Positions 1 through 7,094 of a stretch of 21,647 nucleotides of DNA are shown here, piece by piece. A model generated the notes under the pieces. That model was not told the origin of the DNA. It did not search any database and saw only the letters and a program-made list of their open reading frames with translations. Positions within the stretch are counted from its first letter, which is position 1. Every line of letters begins with the position of its first letter. This DNA is from Bacteroidetes bacterium UBA7692. GTDB taxonomy: Bacteria; Bacteroidota; Bacteroidia; Chitinophagales; LD1. A program made the position numbers and the translations under genes. The stretch is taken from contig DLGO01000110.1 of the NCBI GenBank assembly GCA_002482725.1, positions 1 through 21,647 of the forward strand. The letters run 5' to 3'.

Positions 1-102
1 CCTATTAACTACAATGCGCATATAGGTATGCTCTGTATCATTCATAGCTACCTTCACAATATCGCCTTCCTTAAAGCTACTCCTTCTCTTCTTTCTTTCC
101 AT
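1..102 (-). CDS. Imm26-like immunity protein, second tandem copy (partial, runs off left edge)
   Basis: Only the first 34 codons are inside the window; the gene continues past the left edge. The start ATG (complement of 100-102) and the first residues MERKKRRSSFKEGDIVKVA match the complete gene just upstream at 111-590, differing only at M20/I20 and D22/N22 in the visible part. It starts 8 bases after the stop of that gene, so the two are a tandem duplication read in one direction. If the neighbour is an Imm26-type immunity protein, this is a paralogue that may protect against a related toxin variant. Function is inferred only from the neighbour; the existence of the reading frame is seen directly. 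Confidence 0.75.
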   Translation of the reverse strand, partial: MERKKRRSSFKEGDIVKVAMNDTEHTYMRIVVNR

Positions 103-109
103 AGTTTAA
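1..109. repeat. Direct repeat, copy 1 (5' end of tandem gene)
   Basis: Bases 1-109 match 489-597 at 105 of 109 positions, and the copies are offset by 488 bases. The repeat covers the first 34 codons of each immunity-like gene plus 7 upstream bases. It may extend left beyond the window. It is the trace of a tandem gene duplication rather than a mobile element: no inverted ends or target duplications are seen. Confidence 0.9.
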
Positions 110-110
110 T

Positions 111-590
111 TTACCTGTAGGATAAATACTCGTTCAAAATTCTATCCTGATCACCATAGTAAAAATCATGTAATCGTTCTCTGACATTAGGCGCAGTATA
201 AACAGCGCTTGGTTCCAAGTCCTTACATTCTTCCCACGTTGCTGGTATATCATCACCATTTATAAATATGGTGAAACTATGAGGCATTCCTCTTGGTCTA
301 ATATGTTTAATAAAAAAGTTCGGCTCCATTTTCAAATATTCTTCAAGAGGTAAATTACCAACTTTAATCCATTCTCCTTCCTTTAAATACTCATTATGAA
401 CTATGATTATAAATAAAACTGGTTTGGAAACAATTTCATTCAAATCATGTACATCTTGAACCGTTTTAAAATCATAAAACGCGCATAACCTATTAACTAC
501 AATGCGCATATATGTATGCTCTGTATTATTTATAGCTACTTTCACAATATCGCCTTCCTTAAAGCTACTCCTTCTCTTCTTTCTTTCCAT
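111..590 (-). CDS. Imm26-like immunity protein (putative)
   Basis: A 159-residue soluble protein with no signal peptide or membrane segment. It begins with a basic stretch (ERKKRR) followed by KEGDIVKVAI near residues 11-20. Later it has a strand-rich segment (KPVLFIIIVHNEYLKEG) followed by W-I-K-V-G-N-L-P and an E-P-x-F-F motif. This pattern (a GD start, then WxxVGxLPL, then PxFF) recalls the Imm26 family of immunity proteins, which neutralise partner toxins of polymorphic toxin systems. That is a by-eye resemblance, not a database match. A second copy follows 8 bases downstream. No toxin gene is visible on the upstream side, where a photolyase operon is read the other way, so the toxin may lie left of the window or the genes may be orphan immunity genes. 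Confidence 0.6.
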   Translation of the reverse strand: MERKKRRSSFKEGDIVKVAINNTEHTYMRIVVNRLCAFYDFKTVQDVHDLNEIVSKPVLFIIIVHNEYLKEGEWIKVGNLPLEEYLKMEPNFFIKHIRPRGMPHSFTIFINGDDIPATWEECKDLEPSAVYTAPNVRERLHDFYYGDQDRILNEYLSYR

Positions 591-597
591 AGTTTAA
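489..597. repeat. Direct repeat, copy 2 (5' end of tandem gene)
   Basis: Partner of the repeat at 1-109. The four mismatches all fall in the codon 17-34 part; the first 16 codons and the 7 upstream bases are identical. Two of the four changes alter the protein. Sequence similarity ends sharply at base 598. Confidence 0.9.
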
Positions 598-907
598 AAC
601 TATTATCCATGGGGTAGGTTATTTATTCACTTTTCTAATTTTATGCTAGTTCAGAAATTCCTTCTCCATTTGCCCAAGTCGTATGTCCTTGCAGGCCACT
701 CTGCATTCGTTACGCGCTGTTTGTAGATAGCAAAAATAAAGAATAAATGTCCACTTCAGGGTAATCCTTGATCAACTGGTTCTTTCAATTGCTCTATACT
801 GAATGTAAACTATTTGGACATAAGTTTGTTGACTACCTGAACGCGCGTAAAACAATTCAAGTGCAACATATAACTACAAATTACGCACGATAAACTTTGC
901 ACCGACA
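591..907. other. Intergenic region between immunity-like gene and photolyase operon
   Basis: This 317-base stretch separates two divergent genes. It has no convincing gene. The longest open stretch on the minus strand is 646-759, which has no ATG near its beginning. The only recognisable signal is the -7 box at 821-828 described separately. No tRNA, hairpin terminator or long repeat was seen. Confidence 0.6.
821..828 (+). promoter_or_regulatory. Candidate promoter -7 box for the photolyase operon
   Basis: TAAGTTTG matches the Bacteroidota -7 consensus TAnnTTTG exactly. It would place the transcript start near 835 and give a leader of about 73 bases before the first photolyase gene. No TTG is present at the usual 19-21 base spacing upstream, so the call rests on the -7 box alone. 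Confidence 0.4.
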
Positions 908-2008
908 ATGGTATTTCCCACAAAATACACCGAAATTATAAATGCAATTGATGCCATAGAGCCAATACAATATGGCAAAACAAGAAACTACCTGAATGGT
1001 GCTGTAACAAGGCTCTCACCCTACATTTCCCGTGGAGTAACTTCTACTAAACAAGTTGCAGCAAGTGTTTTGGCCAAAGGGTATAAACCTGACGAAATCG
1101 AAAGCTTTCTGAAGGAGTTATGCTGGCGGGACTATTTCCAGCAGGTGTGGATAGCCTTAGATGAAGGCATAAACAAAGATATTCACCAGCCACAACCAAA
1201 TTGCCACAACAACCAAATGAGTGAAGCTGTATTGCTTGGCAATACAGGAATTATAGCTATAGATACAGCAATAAATGAATTGAAAAGCAATGGTTACATG
1301 CACAATCATTTAAGAATGTATGTAGCCAGCATAGCCTGCAATATAGCACATAGCCATTGGTCTATGCCATCGCAATGGATGTACTATTACCTGCTCGATG
1401 CCGACGGGGCAAGCAATACACTAAGTTGGCAATGGGTGGCAGGAAGCTTTAGCAAAAAAAAATATTTTGCCAATCAGGAAAACATAAACAGGTACAGCCT
1501 CACCAATCAAACCAATACTTTTTTAGATGTTCCTTACGAAAATTTTGAAAGTATTGCTACCCCCCAAATACTGCAAAATATTATCCATTTCACATGTGAA
1601 ACAAAACTTCCCGAAACAGCACCCTTAGTGCTGGATGAGAGCTTACCTACCTACGTTTACAATTTCTACAATTTGGATGGTAATTGGGATACCCATATAC
1701 AAGCAAACCGGGTTTTATTGTTAGAGCCAAGCTTTTTCAAAAAATATCCTGTTTGCGAAAACACCATCAATTTTATAATAGACTTATCCAAAAATATCTC
1801 CAATATAAAAGTATATGTAGGTGAGTTTGATGAAGCGTTTGGCGGTATAGTTGAGGCCAAAATAAACTACAAAGAACATCCCACAAACAAACATTACAAG
1901 GGTATTAAGCATAGCAGAGATTGGATGTTTGATGAAGTCAAAGGCTACTACCCATCATTCTTTAGCTACTGGAAACAGTGCGAAAAGCAGTTGAAAAAAT
2001 GGAGTTAA
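908..2008 (+). CDS. Photolyase/cryptochrome-family protein with FAD domain first and an alpha/beta domain at the C-terminus
   Basis: A 366-residue protein that starts directly in the FAD-binding helical domain of photolyases. Family features seen are TRLSPYISRG (residues 34-43), CWRDYFQQVW (72-81), MHNHLRMYVASIACN (131-145) and SNTLSWQWVAG (169-179). The last retains the Asn (N170) and Trp residues (W174, W176) expected near the flavin. The classic N-terminal antenna domain is absent. Instead, residues about 265-366 form a separate segment with a hydrophobic strand (NRVLLLEPSFF), a helix and another strand (IKVYVGEFDEA), which looks like a Rossmann-type domain placed after the FAD domain. Likely role: light-driven repair of UV-damaged DNA, or blue-light sensing. 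It is first of three photolyase genes, and the next gene starts inside its last codons. Confidence 0.85.
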   Translation: MVFPTKYTEIINAIDAIEPIQYGKTRNYLNGAVTRLSPYISRGVTSTKQVAASVLAKGYKPDEIESFLKELCWRDYFQQVWIALDEGINKDIHQPQPNCHNNQMSEAVLLGNTGIIAIDTAINELKSNGYMHNHLRMYVASIACNIAHSHWSMPSQWMYYYLLDADGASNTLSWQWVAGSFSKKKYFANQENINRYSLTNQTNTFLDVPYENFESIATPQILQNIIHFTCETKLPETAPLVLDESLPTYVYNFYNLDGNWDTHIQANRVLLLEPSFFKKYPVCENTINFIIDLSKNISNIKVYVGEFDEAFGGIVEAKINYKEHPTNKHYKGIKHSRDWMFDEVKGYYPSFFSYWKQCEKQLKKWS

Positions 2009-3477
2009 AGAAAGAGATAAACATTGTTTGGCTTAAACGGGATATTCGCAGCCAGGATCATTTACCGCTGTATCTGGCCGAGCAAAGTTCACTGCCCTAT
2101 ATCATCATTTTTCTGCTGGAGCCCTCTATAATTTCCTATCCCGATACAAGCCTGAGGCATCTTCAATTTCAATATCACTCCATACTTCAACTAAATGAAA
2201 AGTTAAAACCGTATAACCAAAAAGTAATTGTCTGTTACGCAGAAGTATTGGCAGTCCTAGCTTTAATTGCCGATAAATACGCTGTGAAGAATATTTTTAG
2301 CTACAGGGAAAGTGGTATTCAATTGACCTATGACAGAGATAAAGCTGTTGCAAAATTTTGCAAAGCAAATAATATTCATTGGCAGGAGTGCCAGCGGGAT
2401 GGTATCCTGAGAGGCACTAAAAATCGTGAAGGCTGGGACAAGCAGTGGTTTGCAACAATGCACTCACCAACTATAGTCAATAACTATTCGGTTCGTGAAT
2501 CGGTTGAGTGGAAAAACCCTTTTTACATTAATGATGATTTACTTCAGCAGTTACAAAAATATCCAACAGAATTTCAACCGGCAGGCGAAGACTACGCCTT
2601 TAAATACTTGCAAAGTTTTGTAAGCCTTAGAGGCAGGAATTATAGCAAACACATAAGCAAGCCTTTAGAGAGCAGAAAAAGCTGCACCAGAATATCGCCA
2701 TACCTTAGTTGGGGAAACATTAGTATTAAGCAAGCCTATCAGTTTATCTATAATTCAAAGCGCAATTCTCCATTTAAAGGAGCATTAAGCAATTCGCTTA
2801 CACGCCTGAAATGGCATTGTCATTTTATTCAAAAATTCGAAGTAGAATGCAGATATGAAAACAAGTGCGTAAATACAGGCTATGAGCTTTTGGAGCACCC
2901 CACAAAAGAAGATTATATAAATGCCTGGAAGACTGGCCGTACGGGATTTCCCTTGGTTGATGCTTGTATGATCTGCCTGGAAAAAACCGGCTGGATCAAC
3001 TTCAGGATGAGGGCTATGTTGGTTTCATTTTTCTGTCATCATTTATATCAGGATTGGCGGGAAGCCACTTACCACTTAGCCCGGCTTTTTTTAGACTATG
3101 AACCTGGTATTCATTACCCGCAATTTCAAATGCAGGCCGGCACCACAGGTATTAATACTATCAGAATGTATAACCCGGTTAAACAATCCCAAGACCACGA
3201 CCCCAACGGAATTTTCATAAAGAAATGGTTACCTCAATTACAAAATGTTCCTGTTCCATTTATTCACGAACCTTACAAAATGACATTGATGGACCAGCAA
3301 CTTTACAATACAATAATCGGCAAAGATTACCCTGCACCCATTATAGATATTGAAACTACTGGAAAAGCGGCACGAATAAATATTTGGGGACACAGAAAAA
3401 ATGAGCTGGTAAAACAAGAGAATAAGCGAATTCTAGCTACACATACAAGACGGAAAACAGAGGATGAAAACTCATGA
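1999..3477 (+). CDS. Cryptochrome/photolyase-family flavoprotein, full-length two-domain form
   Basis: The ATG at 1999 (MELKKEINIVWLKRD) is preferred over an in-frame ATG at 1978. It puts the photolyase opening motif WLKRDIRSQDHLPL at residues 11-24 and gives a 10-base overlap with the previous stop, a usual sign of translational coupling. The 492-residue protein has an N-terminal alpha/beta antenna domain (about 1-140) and a C-terminal FAD domain containing RISPYLSWG, TGRTGFPLVDACM (312-324), GWINFRMRAMLVSFFCHHL and RMYNPVKQ. The standard GGWQWAAS-type flavin motif is replaced by PGIHYPQFQMQAG (369-381), so the Trp nearest to FAD and the Asn at its N5 seem absent by eye alignment. It could be a photolyase or a photoreceptor. 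The basic C-terminal tail is probably flexible. Confidence 0.85.
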   Translation: MELKKEINIVWLKRDIRSQDHLPLYLAEQSSLPYIIIFLLEPSIISYPDTSLRHLQFQYHSILQLNEKLKPYNQKVIVCYAEVLAVLALIADKYAVKNIFSYRESGIQLTYDRDKAVAKFCKANNIHWQECQRDGILRGTKNREGWDKQWFATMHSPTIVNNYSVRESVEWKNPFYINDDLLQQLQKYPTEFQPAGEDYAFKYLQSFVSLRGRNYSKHISKPLESRKSCTRISPYLSWGNISIKQAYQFIYNSKRNSPFKGALSNSLTRLKWHCHFIQKFEVECRYENKCVNTGYELLEHPTKEDYINAWKTGRTGFPLVDACMICLEKTGWINFRMRAMLVSFFCHHLYQDWREATYHLARLFLDYEPGIHYPQFQMQAGTTGINTIRMYNPVKQSQDHDPNGIFIKKWLPQLQNVPVPFIHEPYKMTLMDQQLYNTIIGKDYPAPIIDIETTGKAARINIWGHRKNELVKQENKRILATHTRRKTEDENS

Positions 3478-3518
3478 AAAAAAATAGTTTGCCCAAAAGA
3501 ATAAAACAGACATAGAGT

Positions 3519-5000
3519 ATGGCTTCAAAATCAATATTTATCATCTTCCCTCATCAGCTGTTTCAACATATCGAAATATTAAAAAAAGCAGACGAGGTTT
3601 ATCTAATCGAAGAGATCCTGTTTTTTAATCAGTATAAATTTCATAAGCAAAAAATAGTGTTTCATAGGGCCACCATGAAATATTATGAAGAATATCTACT
3701 GCAAAACAATATCCCCACCACCTATATTGAAGCTAATGGCTCTTTAGGGGATATAAGAAGCTTAATTGCAAATGTTGCGGGTCAAAATGTAACTAACATT
3801 GACTATTACGATGTTTGCGACAATTGGTTAGAAAAGCGAATTACAGCCTCTTGCAGTAACTTGAACATCAATGCAACCAAGCACCAGAGTCAGTTATTTA
3901 TTAATTCTGAAGATGACTTAAAGGCGTACTTCGAGGATAAGAAAAGATATTTTCAAACCGATTTTTATGTATTACAGCGTAAAAAATTAAACATCCTCTT
4001 AACCGAAAATGAAAAGCCGGTTGGTGGCAAATGGAGCTACGATTCGGATAACAGATTAAAATATCCCAAAGACAAAGAAGCGCCAAAAGTTCAGTTTCCT
4101 TCCTTAAACAAATTTTACAAAGAAGCCATTGATTACACTGCCAGGCACTACTCAGGTAATCATGGGAATATCAATAAAGAGTTCATTTATCCAACCACGC
4201 ACCAGGAAAGTGCCGACTGGTTGCAGCAATTTTTCCAAAACAGGTTTAATGAGTTTGGTGAATATGAAGATGCCATCGTTGAATCAGAACACATTTTGCA
4301 TCACGGTGTTCTAACCCCGATGCTAAACGTTGGCCTGCTCACACCAAAAGTAATTATTGACGAAGCACTAAAGTATCATTCCCTTCACAATGTTTCACTT
4401 AATTCGCTCGAAGGGTTTATTAGGCAAATAATAGGATGGAGAGAATTCATCAGAGGTGTTTATATATACAAAGGCACAAGCGATAGAACCACTAATTTTT
4501 GGAACTTTAATAAAAAAATACCCGCCTCGTTTTACAATGGCACCACCGGTATTGAACCGATAGACGCCACGATAAAAAAAATTATTGAAACCGGCTACTG
4601 CCATCACATAGAGCGACTCATGCTACTCGGGAACTTCATGCTACTGAATGAATTTAATCCTGATGAAGTTTATAAATGGTTTATGGAACTATTTATTGAT
4701 GCTTATGATTGGGTGATGGTACCTAATGTTTATGGTATGAGTCAGTTTGCAAATGGTGGCGTGATGGCTACCAAGCCATACATAAGCGGTAGTAGTTATG
4801 TGCTAAAAATGAGCAACTACAAAAAGGGAAATTGGTGCCAGATTTGGGATGCGCTGTTTTGGAACTTTATGAATAAGCAAAGAAATTTCTTTTTATCCAA
4901 TCCACGCTTGGGCATGCTCATTACCACTTACGACAAAATGAGTGAAGAGAAAAAAACAACACATGCCAATGTTGCATCACAATGGTTAGAGCCTAAATGA
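3519..5000 (+). CDS. Photolyase-related protein of the FeS-BCP/(6-4) photolyase family
   Basis: A 493-residue protein with the layout of bacterial (6-4) photolyases such as Agrobacterium PhrB. It has an N-terminal alpha/beta domain opening FIIFPHQLF, the GGKWSYDSDNR motif (169-178), IIGWREFIRG (304-313), GYCHHIERLM (359-368), and the C-terminal VPNVYGMSQFANGG and MATKPYISGSSYVLKMS segments. In characterised members four Cys hold a [4Fe-4S] cluster. Here the YCxxC region reads SNYKKGNWC (432-440) and the upstream Cys position reads IEPI (345-348), so only C440 remains as a candidate ligand. The likely role is repair of (6-4) photoproducts or light sensing without a cluster. It lies 41 bases after the second photolyase gene, probably in the same operon. 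Confidence 0.85.
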   Translation: MASKSIFIIFPHQLFQHIEILKKADEVYLIEEILFFNQYKFHKQKIVFHRATMKYYEEYLLQNNIPTTYIEANGSLGDIRSLIANVAGQNVTNIDYYDVCDNWLEKRITASCSNLNINATKHQSQLFINSEDDLKAYFEDKKRYFQTDFYVLQRKKLNILLTENEKPVGGKWSYDSDNRLKYPKDKEAPKVQFPSLNKFYKEAIDYTARHYSGNHGNINKEFIYPTTHQESADWLQQFFQNRFNEFGEYEDAIVESEHILHHGVLTPMLNVGLLTPKVIIDEALKYHSLHNVSLNSLEGFIRQIIGWREFIRGVYIYKGTSDRTTNFWNFNKKIPASFYNGTTGIEPIDATIKKIIETGYCHHIERLMLLGNFMLLNEFNPDEVYKWFMELFIDAYDWVMVPNVYGMSQFANGGVMATKPYISGSSYVLKMSNYKKGNWCQIWDALFWNFMNKQRNFFLSNPRLGMLITTYDKMSEEKKTTHANVASQWLEPK

Positions 5001-5069
5001 ACATGGAGGAACTGAACCCCTCACCGCATAGGCTATCCTATAAGTATTCGAAGCAAATGCTCAAAACCA

Positions 5070-5534
5070 CTAGCGGACAGACTTGTATATCACCGAAATC
5101 TGGCCGATATGATAGTAACTATGCTGAATATGCCCGTGCAGCGTTACATAAATGGTTGAATAATCTTTTATAATCTGATTATCCAGGTCGGCATCCTTCA
5201 AACGCTGCAATTGGTTTATCAGCGCCGTTTTGCTTTCCATTAATTCTCTTTTCGTTTCCGACCAGTTAAAGTTCCCTATCTTATCATCGGGTATCCAATA
5301 TTCCTCGGGCTTTAATTGCAGGTTGATGCCTTGAAGCCTCTTTGTTACCACCAATACATCAGCAATAATGTGACGCGCTATTTGATGGATTGTATTTTTT
5401 AAACCGGGTAATTTAGAATTGGCCATTGGCTCTGTAATTTCATCTAATATCTGCTGTAAATTAACCTCTGCCCAGTTCTCACCATACAGTCGCTCTATCT
5501 GGTCAATTATTCGTTCTGTTTCTATTCTTTCCAT
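5070..5534 (-). CDS. DinB-like four-helix metalloprotein
   Basis: A 154-residue protein read towards the photolyase operon and ending 69 bases from its last stop. The first helical part contains NTIHQIARH (47-55) and the last contains HIQHSYYHIGQIS (135-147). One His in the second helix plus an HxxxH pair (H138, H142) in the last is the metal-binding triad typical of the DinB/YfiT superfamily. Members include thiol-dependent transferases and many DNA-damage-induced proteins of unknown reaction, so the substrate cannot be named. No operon partner is visible. The start region shares a nearly identical 23-base context with the immunity-like gene at the window's left end. Confidence 0.75.
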   Translation of the reverse strand: MERIETERIIDQIERLYGENWAEVNLQQILDEITEPMANSKLPGLKNTIHQIARHIIADVLVVTKRLQGINLQLKPEEYWIPDDKIGNFNWSETKRELMESKTALINQLQRLKDADLDNQIIKDYSTIYVTLHGHIQHSYYHIGQISVIYKSVR

Positions 5535-5659
5535 AGTTTGAATTTACAGTTATTGCCAAAAGACCGAGTACTATTAATCTATGCATTTCATCTCTCGGGA
5601 TTAAAATCTATTCAAATATTAATCAACATTGTATCGTGAAAATATCAAACAGCAGGATA

Positions 5660-6034
5660 TTAACTTCTTTCATAATCACAATCACAGTTAAAATCAATTT
5701 CCATAAAGGTTACCTCATTTTTCAAAAATTTGATTTCAAGTGATTTCTTTCGTTTAAGAACCCTGTCTTCAATATTTATAGAATCGAAATAAGAATTGTG
5801 TCCGGTCCAACTAACTTCATACATTGAATCATTATAATTATTTATAAAAAATCTCTCTCCCATTCTATCTTCAGGTGTATATACTTCTTTAGCAACAATA
5901 ATTCCATCAATTTAAGTATAAAAAAGCGGCTCCCTTTCAACACAACTAGCACTTGGTCCGTTGGATAAGTATACTATAATACTCACAATTCCTACAAAAT
6001 AAATCACATTAAAAGTTCTCCTTTTCATACTCAT
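5660..6034 (-). pseudogene. Small exported or lipoprotein-like gene interrupted by an in-frame TAA
   Basis: Reading from ATG at 6034 (or 6028) gives MSMKRRTFNVIYFVGIVSI, a classic basic N-terminus plus hydrophobic stretch. It then runs to S-A-S-C at residues 28-31, a possible but imperfect lipobox. Codon 41 is TAA (5912-5914). The same frame continues without further stops through IDGIIVAKEVYTPEDR and on to residue 124, ending at 5660. The downstream half has an ordinary composition and a C-terminal CDCDYERS. A single base change (for example AAA to TAA) would explain the break. The gene start overlaps the end of the nitronate monooxygenase gene by about 26 bases. An ATG at 5863 could start the second half as a separate 67-residue protein, but it would lack the export signal. 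Function unknown. Confidence 0.65.
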
Positions 6035-7094
6035 GATTAATCCCCTTCCAATCCTTCACCAACCCCTCAAAAATCTCCTTAGTAGATTTCACCTCCGCTT
6101 TATGTGCCGCCTGCCCGGCCCACAGGTTGGTTAGCTCTTTGTTATTCTGCTGCTGCGCCAGCGCGCGGAATTTTGCGGTGATGCTGTTCTGTATAGGGTA
6201 GTCGGGTATGCTTATGCCCGCGCGCACCAGTTCTTCGGCAAAGGTGTTGCGCAGGCCGCGCGCCCAGCGGCCCGAGAAGGCTCGCGTTAACATGCTATCG
6301 GTATCTGCCGCGGTGCTGAGCGCGGCTTTGTGCGCGGCTATGGTAGCGCTTTCGTGGCTGGCAAGAAAAGCCGTGCCTACCTGCACCGCCTGCGCGCCAA
6401 GCGCAAATGCCGCGCGCATGGTGGCGCGGTTATAGATGGCGCCTGCGGCAATGATGGGTAGCTGTACGCTATCCGCCAACTGTGGCAGCAGCGCCATCAG
6501 GGCAATCTGCGGCAGTGGCTCCTCCAGCAAAAAAGAACCGCGGTGCCCGCCTGCCTCTATGCCCTGCGCGGCAATCATATCTATGCCGCGCTCTTGCAGC
6601 AGCACGGCTTCCTTTGCGCAGGTGGCCGTGCCTATTAATATGCTGCCGCTGGCTTGAAGCGCGGCAATGCTTTCATCGTTCAATATGCCAAATGTAAAGC
6701 TGACGATGGGTATGCGCTCCTTTACCAATATGTCTATCTGCTCCTTGTATGTATAGAATTGGAATGGCTCAAAATCTTGCCTGCCAAGCGGCAAATTATA
6801 CTTAGCAGCCAGCTGCAGCATGAACTCCTGCATGCGCGCCACCTGCACTTCGTCTACCGCGCCTATGCTATGCGCAAACAGGTTTACGGCAAACGGCTTA
6901 TTGGTCAGCTCTTTTGTTTTTTGTATCAGCTCCAGTGTTTTATCCGGCGATAGCCCTCCCACCGGCAGCGAACCCAAACCGCCCGCGTTACTCACAGCAG
7001 CTACCATAGCCGGCGTAGTGGCGCCCAGCATAGGCGCCTGTATAATCGGGTAATCTATACCAAGGGATTGCAGTATGTCGCTCTTCCGTTCCAT
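6009..7094 (-). CDS. Nitronate monooxygenase (2-nitropropane dioxygenase family)
   Basis: A 361-residue FMN-dependent TIM-barrel enzyme, usual length for the family. Visible motifs are PIIQAPMLGATTPAMVAAV near the N-terminus (16-34), VSNAGGLGSL (34-43), AAQGIEAGGHRGSF (175-188) with the catalytic-type His 184, and the FMN-phosphate-binding segments IIAAGAI (214-220) and GAQAVQVGTAFL (233-244). It is expected to oxidise toxic alkyl nitronates such as propionate 3-nitronate in the cytoplasm, protecting central metabolism. The coding sequence is much richer in G+C than the region to its left: one 60-base line near 6361 is about 68 percent G+C, against about 37 percent near 3541. It has its own promoter-like box and ends over the start of the broken lipoprotein-like gene. 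Confidence 0.88.
   Translation of the reverse strand: MERKSDILQSLGIDYPIIQAPMLGATTPAMVAAVSNAGGLGSLPVGGLSPDKTLELIQKTKELTNKPFAVNLFAHSIGAVDEVQVARMQEFMLQLAAKYNLPLGRQDFEPFQFYTYKEQIDILVKERIPIVSFTFGILNDESIAALQASGSILIGTATCAKEAVLLQERGIDMIAAQGIEAGGHRGSFLLEEPLPQIALMALLPQLADSVQLPIIAAGAIYNRATMRAAFALGAQAVQVGTAFLASHESATIAAHKAALSTAADTDSMLTRAFSGRWARGLRNTFAEELVRAGISIPDYPIQNSITAKFRALAQQQNNKELTNLWAGQAAHKAEVKSTKEIFEGLVKDWKGINHEYEKENF

Noticed and set aside
646..759. A 38-codon open stretch on the minus strand upstream of the immunity-like gene, with a hydrophobic front and a plausible-looking tail
   Set aside because: It has no ATG near its beginning, an in-frame TGA lies just before it, and such lengths are common by chance in AT-rich DNA. 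It could be a toxin-gene remnant, but nothing shows that.
5003..5069. A short ORF starting ATGGAGGAACTG after the third photolyase gene, and a 5-base-pair hairpin at 5028-5041
   Set aside because: The ORF runs into the DinB-like gene on the opposite strand with no protein-like features. The stem is short and not followed by T residues, so it is not a convincing terminator.
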